A DNA stretch of 64,000 bases from Cladobotryum mycophilum (taxonomy: Eukaryota > Ascomycota > Sordariomycetes > Hypocreales > Hypocreaceae): positions 2,542,001-2,606,000 of the forward strand of contig CM071591.1 of assembly GCA_036429605.1 (NCBI GenBank). The letters run 5' to 3'. The position numbers and the translations under genes are program-made. Below are positions 46,728 to 56,464 of the stretch, piece by piece; position 1 is the stretch's first letter, and each line of letters begins with the position of its first letter. The notes under the pieces are model-generated. The model did not search any database. It worked only from the letters and a program-made list of their open reading frames with translations, and had not been told where the DNA came from.

Positions 46728-49335
46728 TTTGGCGGTATTGTAGAGAATTGATGATGGTAGTTCTTTTACTTTGATCGTTATGAGTGTGTCGTCGAGCAAC
46801 GTGATTTCGTTTGTATTTCGTCCAGCGAATGACTTGTCCAGCAACGTAATGCAATAGAGAGAGTGAGAAAGTGAGAATGAGTGAGAGAGAAATGTAAAGC
46901 AAAAAAAAAAAAAAAGAATTGATCAATCTTCAACCAGGAAGATGAAATGCAAGTTCTGAACCACACGACTTTTTCTATGCCTTTGTCGATTATCAACAAT
47001 CAAGCAAAAGGTGAACAATAGAGCTCAATACAAGAAGAAGAAGAAAGCGTTTGTCGTTCAGATCCAGAGAACAAAGGGGTGCTATTCACAATGGTCCCCC
47101 CTCCAAAAAGAAATGTGGGAAAAGCAAGTACAATGGAAATGACAAGAATTCTCGCCAGATGAATATAAAAAAGGGCAAAAAGAAACAATAGCGAGAATGC
47201 AAATGCCAAAAAAAAAAAGGACTGAAAAGAAGGGACGGTTGAAGAAAGGATGGAAGAGACTGATGGTTGTTGCTTGGAGAGAAGAAAGGACGCCTAAAAC
47301 AAAGTGCTGAACAAGCTGTATTTAATCAATGACCGTCCAGCTCCCTAGGCACGCCCATGATTGCCAAACAGGAAAACGGGAAACAGGAAACAAGGGGGGG
47401 GGGCGTTACGAAAGCGAGCCTAGAGCGAGCATCTAGCCGCCTTGGTCATCCTCAAACAAGCGAATAGGCAAGTCAAACGACAGACGGAGAGAGAGTCCGA
47501 GAGAGACAGACAGACAATACAATAATCCATGCATCACTCACTTTGACAGCAAAGCCGGCGCCTGCATAGAACTGGGCGCTGGACGCTAGACGCTGTTGCG
47601 TGTTGTGTGCAAGGGCCACCATGGATTGATCTCTGTTTCATATCATCCAGCGCCAACAATGAAAGCCGCTTCAGTGCCTTTCAGTGCCTTTCAGGGCCTT
47701 TAGGGTCCGCCCGTTTAACCATTCCTGGCATCTTGATTCAGTTGAAGCGTTTCATCTTAAACGCCAGCTTGTTCCTGGCATAAGCCGTTTGGGACGCCGT
47801 CGTCCAATTGATGAACACCTACCCAGTCCACTCAACTTCTAGGTTAGCACTATCTATACCTATAGCCAACTCCGTACCTTGGAGGCTTCATTAATTAGCA
47901 CCCCCTTCATCATACTCGTCCAAGCAACACAGAGATCGGAAACAAGAAGCCGAGATCCAAGGATCAAGGCGCATAAATAAAATGACAAAAATGACAGACG
48001 CCACAAATCAAACCAAACCAAACAAAAACCAACGTATGCCCCGAAATAATATCATCATTTGTTTCGTCTTGTTTGATTACTTGTCTTGACTCGCCAAAAA
48101 CTGCCGGGCGCTTAAGAGCATTGAAGCTACAAGAGGTACTACGTACTAGACTCCAGGTGTACATATACAGAAACAGAAACATACAGCGCCAGCAAACAAA
48201 ACAAGCCCAGATCATAGAACCTATTCTTAGCAACCCGTCCAATCCCACCCTCAGCATATCCACCGCCCCAAGAACACCCATCTACATGTATGTATTGAAT
48301 CACAACCACCAGATATTCCTCTTTTCCCCTTCTTTTCCCTTTTTCTTCTTCTTCTTCTCCCCCTCCCCCACAATAGCACATCCCGTTAGTACCCTCAAAA
48401 AACCAGCTGCGTCAAAACCCAGTAACACTCTAACCGCCAGCTCACCTCCAGCCGCCTCTCCCTCCCGTATCCATGCGGACCCCGCGAGCCAAAGGGCTAG
48501 AACACGCGGGGACTGCCCCATGCAAGGGGCGACTTGATTGTTGGTTCACCATTGCACACCTGGAGTGCATTGCATGCTGGGGGCGGTGACCTAGTACCTA
48601 TTTACAGATGCGTTTTTCCCTTCACCGGGACAACACGTCTGCATAGACTCCAAGTCGATGGATGGACACGTCGGTTTCCCCACGGGCCTGAATGGCCATC
48701 AACAGCTGCAGAGCCAAACATTTGGCGCTGCCAAGTTAACCTTGTAGCCACCAAAGTCGTATCCTTGCATGTGGTCTGGGTGGTTCGAGTATCATGGCAC
48801 CGACGAATCGAGTATGATATCGTATGAGTCTTGTTTCTGTAACAAGGGAGCGGAAGTGATGCCCCCAGTTCCAAGAGTCCATGCGCCATGACCCCTCAGC
48901 GTCTCAACTCTTCTTCATTTTCAGTCTCTCATCATAACAACTCATCCTCGCTTCATAACCCATGGCATTGCACTCCATCATAATCACACCGAGTTATTCC
49001 CATGCACGTCGTGTATTCTATTTCTATTGAAGCCCCTCAATGACACCAAAGCAACAGATTTCCATCCCATCCCAAGTTCCATGCTCCATAATGCTCAAAC
49101 GCCATTAATCTGATGCTCGCCGACATCTACTTCAGGGTATTTATTTCAGCACAACGCTTTCCAAATGCCAAATGCCAACATGGCAGAAACCACCAGATGA
49201 TATGCTGTTTCACAACATTTGCAGTGTACGGTGATTCCATGCGGTAAATCGCCAAGAAAAAAACCCGCCTTAAAGTCTCCGGTTTGAACTATACCCATCT
49301 CAATTATATCCCACTTCGCCGATATCTCATCATCG
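46728..49335. other. gene-poor stretch, about 2.6 kb
   Basis: Includes the GH76 promoter side (GAGT-like repeats near 46855-46885, then a short A run at 46900-46915), a CAGTGCCTTT tandem at 47669-47700 and a CTCCGTACC motif near 47870. Short frames at 48000-48540 have biased composition and no family. No RNA gene recognised. Confidence 0.5.
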
Positions 49336-50160
49336 CTATAACATCAAGTAAGTCGCGGCAAAACTCGATAGTAGTGCCGCAACCGTCCACGGCTTTGAGT
49401 TGCGCAGGGTCGAATCCGCTGCCGACGTAGGGGTAGGCTCGTACATCATCCCAGATGGTCCCGTTGGCGTTGCCATGGCCGTCCCAGTCGGATCAAGAGA
49501 ATCGTCCGTCGAGTCGGGCTTATCGGTTAGAGTTAGAGTGCCCCATTGCATGTCCGTTCCCGTAAATGTCGACGTCCAAGAAACCTCCGTCGGCCCCGTA
49601 TGGTGGCCATTGGTATAACCCGATTTATAACTCGAGTATCCTGAGCACGTTGCCGCCGTCGTACCGTCCAAATCACACTCGACATCGGCGATGCTAAATC
49701 CTCCGTCAGCGCACGTTCGCACAAGAAAGTCGCAACTGGCTTTTTCGTACTACGTAGATGTGTATGTTCCGTGGAACTGCACCGTGTCGGGCCCTTCAAC
49801 GAGGACAAAGGGAAATTCGAGCGACAAGTCACAGGCGGGAGGTGTTTGCGTCGGACAAAAGATTGTGTATGTGGTTCTGCTAGCGGAGGGATCCTGATCG
49901 TCGGATTAGTTCCAGGTCGATCCAACGCCGCGCCTGATGATCTGCATGAGGACGCATGGACATACAGTCGAAATGACACTTCCTCGAACCAAGGACCACG
50001 AGCGCTGGTCGTAGTATGGGAGATATATCGGTGCAGTCGTTACCGTCGGCTTCGGTGTCTGCGATTTCTTCCTGTCCTCATCGGCGGCCACGTTGATGGC
50101 GCAAAGAGCCAACAGGGGCAGCAAGGGAGAGGAATACGACCTCTGGCCGAATGGTCGCAT
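49336..50160 (-). pseudogene. GPI-anchored-type Cys protein with one in-frame TAG; paralog of the gene at 52350
   Basis: Exon 1 (49966-50160) and exon 2 (49336-49893) flank a 72-nt intron (GTATGT...ATCAG). They would encode 250 residues with a signal peptide (SPLLPLLALCAINVAA) and a C-terminal hydrophobic GPI-type end (WTVAALLSSFAATYLML). The middle aligns with the neighbouring paralog: GSVIS, TTYTIFCP, VEGPDTVQF and ASCDF here, against ASVIT, TTYAVTCP, VQGPSTYAF and FACTA there. An in-frame TAG (49750-49752, codon 113) interrupts it, and the same frame then stays open for 138 codons to the GPI-type end. The TAG falls exactly where the paralog has its intron. It could be a scar of intron loss, a nonsense mutation, an assembly error or readthrough. 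Confidence 0.6.
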
Positions 50161-52349
50161 TCTTGGGAATTGGTCGAGCGTCGAGCTCGCCGATCAGCCG
50201 CAACGAGGTTGTATCGGGTGTATGGAAACGGGTATCCGGCAGTACATCAAAAATCGGACCAAGAGGCAATCATCTTCACCAACGAGAGTAATTTTTGACG
50301 CAAAAAGTCAAGATACATGTGAAGAGAAAACGAAAAGGGCGGCAGGGGGGACGCAGTGTAAATACACAAGCTAAAAGTAAGGTAAGTCACGATGGGCAAG
50401 TTCAACTGGCTCTTGAAACTGGGCTTCTCTTTCCAAGCTTGGTACTTTATGGATGAGGACTAGTCTTGGTGCCGCTCAGAGCAGGATCCTGGGCAAATCG
50501 CTGAGCGATGTGATGCGTGTAGCCAATCAGGTTCTCATCGGCAGTTTGCAGCGGGAAAAAGCGGCGCCGCAGAGATAGCCTAAAATGGCAATGCGTTGAA
50601 TTTCTGATTTACTATTTATTATCCCTCGGCTTGAGATTGGACTGCTGCTACTACAGGGAGAAACAAGCCTTGTGTATATCTGCTCAAATTTTGCTGCGAA
50701 TGGAGCAAGATATAGGGTTCAAAGATTGGATGGAAAAGGTAAGAAAAGAGGCAATTAAATCTACAAGACAAGCACAAGTCCAAGTCCACGCGTATGCCAA
50801 GACTTGGGGCAAGATGAAACATGCGAAATCTCAGTTTATGATGCACACCATTGGTCGCCAGGCCGCATGCCAAGACTCGGTCTCGGCGACATGATGGCTT
50901 TAAAAAGATGGCATTTTTTTTATTAGTTATTAAAAGAACTCAGTCGTTGAGAGTACGGAGTAGAGTTTTTTCATGGTCACTGGTTATAGCCCTTTTGTGC
51001 GTAACAGAAAGAGAATAAAAATTCCTCATAGATGCATTACCGAGATGGGAAATTGTTGATACAACCTCAAGGGTCTGTCTTACCGTCAATCCTTCAAAGG
51101 TGCATGCGCATACATGCCTATAGGTCCATACAGGTACATGCACACGTGTAGCTGTTTGCTCATGAAAACTACATCCTCTTATCTCATGATACCTTACCTA
51201 TCATCTCCACGTGTGACAACCTTGATTCCGTCCTTTTTTCCCCGGCCGTCGGACACGGCATTCGGAACAATTAAGAAATGAGATGGGGATGGTGGGTCGA
51301 GAAAACTGTGAGTGAGTGTTGTGTACCCTCAAGTTACGGAGTGCTTGTATATTAATAGCACAGAGTCACGGATATTCTCGCTCCTCCACTGGTTCCTGCA
51401 GCAGATGCCGTGGCTTCATTTTGTTATGATGCATCAAGGGCGTCCAACAGACAATTCTCCGTTGGTCAAGCCATTTAACCCCTTTCTCAAGCATAATGGG
51501 CTATTAGTCCTCGATATTGCTCCTTTTGGTATAAGGGTTAGGGTTGCAGCGCATGAGCCTCTTCAAACGGCGCGCCATTCCGCGCTGCTAAACCAGCTAA
51601 ACCAGGCAATCTCATCCGACGGCCCACTAACAATACGCCGTACTATCGAATCAGCTCTAGCGGACAAGCAATCATGGATTTACCCAGGAGATTAATCGAT
51701 CTCTGCTCAGTGCTAGAAACAAGCTTCTCTCATCCATGTCGCCCTTCTTGACCAACTTCCATCTTCTTCTTATTATTAAGCTTATCAGTTCCATCAATTC
51801 TCTTTCGTATCTGCAAGACATGGCTCAGTTCACTTTACTGTATGTACATACACGTGTACTCCGTACTTAACACAAAAAAAAAAAAAAAAAAAAAAAAAGA
51901 AAGAAAAAAAGAGAACCAAGACATTTTTCTGAACCCGCCCATCGTATCCCAAGACAAAAGTTCTTAACATTTGTTTTGTACAACCAACAGGATTTGTTGG
52001 ATGACTCAAGGACGAGAAAATGGCGCCATAGGAAACTCGGCGATTTCCCTTTCAGGCTTATTTGCCTTGTAGTACTCCGTAGTGCAGTGTAGCCTGGGAG
52101 CGAACTCCACTGTTTAGCACTAAAGGGCGTGGGAATGGGTAATTTCTTATAAAGTGGCAATGTAAGCCTCGCATTTTGCCATCGTGAAATCCTCGACAAG
52201 TTCTCATCCTCGCGTCCATTCGTTCTTTACCGCAAAACAAACTACCCACGCTCTTTTTTTTGCAAAATCTAAACAAATCACACACTCGCTTTTTAAACAT
52301 AAAAATAAAAATCAAACATTTAAAACTTGAACATCTCTTCTTGTCAACC
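50161..52349. other. divergent intergenic region between GPI-protein paralogs, about 2.2 kb
   Basis: Holds several TACGGAGTA/TACTCCGTA motifs (50951-50963, 51335-51341, 51857-51867, 52071-52082), a 25-base A run at 51874-51898 and a GGGTTAGGG near 51535-51545. A 127-codon open frame at 51312-51695 has no protein-like character. The leader of the downstream gene is A/T-rich. Confidence 0.55.
51874..51898 (+). repeat. 25-base poly-A run
   Basis: Uninterrupted A run in intergenic DNA, preceded by GTACTCCGTACTTAACAC. Without target-site duplications or a coding body it cannot be called a retroposon tail. Confidence 0.9.
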
Positions 52350-53213
52350 ATGGTCCGCTCCATCGCCCTCCTCGCCCTCAGCGGCGCTGCCATGGCCGCC
52401 GTCCAGAGCACTACCGTCAGCATCTTGATGCCCTATGCCGATCCCACCGCCATCATCCACGCTTCCGTCATCACCGCCGGCCCCCAAGCGACCACCTACG
52501 CCGTGACATGCCCGGAATATCACGGCGGCGACGATGACAACTCTGGCTGCGGCATGGCTGACGGAACCGCCACTGTTGTTCAGGGCCCGTCGACTTATGC
52601 CTTTGCCTTTTCTGACGTCTCGGAAGATGTCACTGTGTAAGTCCCCTCCCCCAAACCCACGCCCATGTTAAGAAGGAAAGAAAAGGAAAGAAAGAACGAA
52701 AAGATACATAATGCTAATAATATTGTTCTCCCTCGTTGTAGCTCGGAGCAGTTTGCGTGCACAGCAGTGCCCCTCAAGAACCGCAACGTGCTGGACTGCG
52801 CCGTCACTGGACTCTACGTCGACGAAGACGGTTCCTCGCAGATCAAAACCAGCACCGCTCTCGTCAACGACTTTGACAAGTACGTGATGCCCGTCACAGT
52901 CACCGCCGGTCTCCAGAAGCTCGGTACCGCCACCCCCGGCGCCACCATCGAGACCACCATCACCCAGACCACTGGCTCCGCAACCCCCACCGGCTCCGTC
53001 ACCTCCTTCGTCACCAGCACCGCCTCAGGGAGCACCGGCGTCAAGGCCACCCACTCTGCCACCATCACCACCACCTCCGCCGTCTCTTCCGGCCTGCCCT
53101 CGTCCAACTCCACCTCCGGCCCTCACAGCACCAACGCCGCTGTGCCCGTCAACTCCCAGAACGCCCTCATTGCCGGTTTCGCCGCCATCATCGGTGGTGT
53201 TCTCCTCCTGTAA
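52350..53213 (+). CDS. GPI-anchored Ser/Thr-rich Cys protein
   Basis: Cell-surface protein of a family common in Sordariomycetes, function unknown. Exon 1 (52350-52636) and exon 2 (52742-53213) flank a 105-nt intron (GTAAGT...TGTAG), giving 252 residues. A signal peptide (MVRSIALLALSGAAMAA) is followed by a Cys domain of about 120 residues (ASVITAGPQATTYAVTCP, GPSTYAF, QFACTAVP, NVLDCAVTG), a Ser/Thr-rich stalk (TTTSAVSSGLPSSN) and a hydrophobic end (NALIAGFAAIIGGVLLL) after a small-residue site. This is the architecture of a GPI-anchored wall protein. The ATG at 52350 is chosen because it directly starts the signal peptide; an upstream in-frame ATG at 52260 would prepend a basic stretch. Its divergent neighbour is a paralog. 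Confidence 0.85.
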
Positions 53214-53747
53214 GAAGGGGAGAAAGGGAGGTTGAGAATTCTTGTGACATGTTTTGATGAAGTAAAGACGGGGAGGGAGACAGGCTTTTTTGGTGTATAC
53301 CCCCTTTGAATAGTGTGATGATTTGGTTTGGCTAGATATTCAGTTTCGCGATGATGCTTCTGGCTTCGATTCAAAGCAGTACATGAATTCAAATTATTTG
53401 ATTGTGCTAGTGTGAAAATTGCTGTGTTCTCTTGATAGCTTGAATGTTTTGGTGAAGAGCATGAAATAAGGGTGCCGTGGACTTGTGAGTTTCTTGATTC
53501 AGTCTTGTCAAAGGCGGTACCCTTCGTCATAAACTTGATTATTGCTACTCGCATCGCGCTTCGTTGCTCATAAACACCCATTTTACATAGTAAATGCCAA
53601 CTCGAGAAATAAACGTAGGTGTCCCGGACAAGGCCCCTTTTTTTAACCTTTCCAACATGATATCCCCCCTCTGGGTCATAATTCATAACGTCGTTGTTAC
53701 TGGCAGACTCTTCAAACGTTTTGAATTTCCACCATGATTTTGAATAC
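53214..53747. other. convergent 3' gap, about 530 bp
   Basis: Between the GPI-protein and the mechanosensitive-channel genes. A long minus-strand frame covers it but its residues have no family and it overlaps both neighbours, so it is taken as chance. Confidence 0.5.
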
Positions 53748-54589
53748 TCAAACGGAGCATGTGCCTTGGCATCGTCCTTCATCTTCCCTCCCATCCAACC
53801 AACTAGTGCAGTTAATGCACCTCAAAGACTAATCATGATGCATTAGTAAAGCTAGACATTATCTCCTAAAGAAAGGAAGAAGAAGAAAGGAAGAAGAAGA
53901 AAGAAGAAAAGGGGAAAACAAAAGACTTACCTTTTCGTTGATACTCTTCCGGCAATACTGACACTTCTTCGTATACTTGATAATCGGATCCTGCGACAGC
54001 AAGGTATACACATGCGCCAGCCCGTACAGCGCAAACCCGGCCATGAAGAACGACACGGACTGGTATATAAACGCCCCGTACGCCATGACCACCGCGCCGT
54101 CCTGCTGCGCCTGCTTAAGAGTGTTGTACCCCGTGGAGTTGAAGTTGGGCCCCGGGCGCAGAACGGCGAACTTCTCTTCGATGTTCTTGTTGAGCGGTAG
54201 GAGGATGGACAGGGGGGCATGAGGATGGCGCTGACAAAGGACTTTACTACGTCTGTGAATGCGTTTGCGACGCTGGGGACTTGATTGTTAGTAGGGTGGA
54301 ATCTCCATTTGTAAATGGGCATGATGGTTGGCCAAAATGGCGAGGTTGTTGACATGAAAGGGAGGAAGGGGCACACTTACATCAGACCAAATGCTATCTG
54401 TAGAATGTTACCCTGAAACGCAAAGTCGACAAACCCATCAAAGAACCTCTTCACCCTCGTCCTACCCCTCCCAATCAGACAGGCCCTCTCGTTCACCTCC
54501 TCGTCATCCTCATAATCTCGCGAAAACCTCTGTCCCTCGCGGGGGAAAACAAACGACCCGAGGTTGCCGAGTCCCGGAAGTGAAGGCAT
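53748..54589 (-). CDS. large-conductance mechanosensitive channel (MscL family), one frame break
   Basis: Pore protein that opens under membrane tension; fungal MscL members are known but not common. Exons: 54381-54589, 53931-54272 and 53748-53828 (introns 108 nt and 102 nt). The N-terminal tail is acidic/basic, then comes FDGFVDFAFQGNILQIAFGL, the hallmark of MscL helix S1 and TM1, then ANAFTDVVKSFVSAILMPP. The frame breaks at the six-base G run 54212-54217 (C run in the gene). One more base restores LSILLPLNKNIEEKF, the periplasmic-type loop, TM2 (YQSVSFFMAGFALYGLAHVY) and a C-terminal pair of CxxC motifs (CQYC and CINC) that looks like a small zinc ribbon. Repaired length is 210 residues. 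As sequenced TM2 is lost. Membrane location is unknown. Confidence 0.88.
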
Positions 54590-55417
54590 CTCTTTCGATT
54601 CTCACCAAGAGTCCTATAGTGTCTTTGCAAGGACCAGTAAAGAGAGAAATGAGGTGACAAAAGAAGAAGAAGAAGGAAAATAAATAAAACTTGGGAAGAA
54701 GATGTGCCAAGTTTGTGTCTTTACACAAATATTTCTGATTAAAAGGGCCACATTTAAATAAAATAAAATAAAAAAATAAAACGTCAGACTTGATCGTCAG
54801 TGTCACGAGTAAAAAGGTGAAAACTTGCAAAAACTGATGGGCACCCTCACCACCTCCATTTGGTGAGAATGACGCAACTGGCGTTTGGCGGTTTTATCAT
54901 AACCTGTAGACTAGACAAACATCCATGCAACCAGGGAAAAAATCGTGGGGTAAAAATCTTTTGAGATGTTGCGGAAAAGGTTCCTGTAAAAGGTAATGAT
55001 AATCCGGGTAGATTGGAATAGTGATGAGCTCGGGGCAAGGAGCTGGCTTGGATGGCATCTTATCGCTTGTTACCATGGCCCACTCCTGAATCTACAGTCG
55101 AGTCTTAGATCGTCACTGACCATGGAGTGCCGCTGTTTGAGATTTGAGCACCATCTTCAGTTACTTTGACCATCTTTGGCCAACCCTTACACTTCATTTT
55201 CATCTTGGAACAGAACATTCAAGCAAAAGATTCAATCAACTTCATTAAAAACTATTCTCATAATCATTGCTGTTCTACTCTAGTCGGTCGAGTGTAGTTG
55301 AACTCGCTGACCGATATATGCCATCATTAAATCATATCAAACGCCTTTTCCCTTTTAGATTGCCCAAGAACCCATCATCTCCATCCCCCGCGCCAGCACT
55401 GGGGGATGCGTGTATGC
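54590..55417. other. intergenic, about 830 bp
   Basis: Between the MscL start and the SUR7-like stop, same strand. A/T-rich with AAATAAAATAAAATAAAAAAAT near 54757-54778. No coding signal. Both promoter and terminator functions are expected here. Confidence 0.5.
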
Positions 55418-56464
55418 TCAGTATGCCTCTTTGCTCTCCTCAGCCATCTGCTTCTTGATTTTTCGGTTTAGGAGAAAAAACTGAGCGGCCCAGAAGAGGG
55501 TCACCATGGTCATGAAGCCCGCTGCAATCCAACTGATGATGTAGAACTTGGTGCCCTGTTCCGCAACCACGCTGACCTTCTCGCCAGCTTTGTTGAGAGC
55601 ATTGGTTCCTATGGACCCGGCTGCTGTAACGACGATGCTGCCCAAAGCGATGAAGAAAGCTCCCAAGGAAGAAAAGCTTAGGTTGAGCAGAATCAAGTAC
55701 TTCTTCTCGGGTAGGATGATAGTAGGAATGCAGGCCAGCATGGTGAGACCGCTGAAGCCAACACCAAGCACGTAAAAGACAAAGAGGGCGAGGAGTGAGT
55801 CATTGAGGTTGTCGAGCTTATCCTGGATGGAGTCTGGCCAATCAATCTTGGCTAGGTTGATGTGAAAGGGTCCGACCGACATTTCATGGTCGAGAATTTC
55901 GGTGAGGTTGAAGCGGTCTAGATGAAGTGTTAGCTGGCAGGGCAAGTGGCTGAATCACGGCTGATACATACATGCGGGGGTTGATGTTGTGCAGTTGGTG
56001 ACATTCAGTTTGAAGTTATCGGCCGTGGCGTCACGACCATAATTGCCCTCGCAAGAGTTCATGATGTGAACCGAGTACCATTCAGAGACACCGAGCTTGT
56101 CGGCAACATCTCCAATAACGTCTCCGGCAATGTCACCAATCTTTCCCTTGGCATCATCCTTGACGTCGTGCCACTTGTCCCTGACATCATCGAGAAAGCT
56201 CTTATTATTATCGGACTTCCCCGTGTCTTTTGGTTTGTCGTTCTTGAGAATGTTTTGACCAATCATGGATGTATTGAGCTATGTATCAAGTCAATCTCTC
56301 GTCCGTCGATGCCGCCGAGGGGGGGTACTTACCCTGACAACAGCATAATCCTCCATAAAGCCCTTTTGATGACCAGCAAACAGCGCCAGGGTTGTCAGAA
56401 TAAAACTGACAAAGGCGAGGACTAAGGGGATGATGACGATGAATTTTGTTAGAGGGGGCATCAT
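55418..56464 (-). CDS. SUR7/PalI family membrane protein (claudin-like)
   Basis: Four-span plasma-membrane protein, related to yeast Sur7 of eisosome patches and to PalI/Rim9 of pH sensing. Exons: 56333-56464, 55972-56278 and 55418-55917, with two 54-nt introns, give 312 residues. TM1 lies in exon 1 (FIVIIPLVLAFVSFILTTLALFA). An extracellular region holds a Lys/Asp-rich segment and the claudin-like signature SEWYSVHIMNSCEGNY (W...C) with further Cys. TM2-TM4 are clustered in exon 3 (LALFVFYVLGVGFSGLTML; ILLNLSFSSLGAFFIALGS; FYIISWIAAGFMTMVTLF), and the short tail is basic then acidic. Splice phases agree and there is no break. Distinction between Sur7-type and PalI-type is not certain. Confidence 0.88.

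Noticed and set aside
51312..51695. 127-codon plus-strand frame, and a GGGTTAGGG within it as a telomere trace
   Set aside because: No protein-like pattern; a single TTAGGG-type unit is expected by chance.
53123..53794. 223-codon minus-strand frame between the GPI protein and MscL
   Set aside because: Overlaps a coding exon on each side, changes composition along its length and has no family; the MscL third exon explains the part near 53750-53828.
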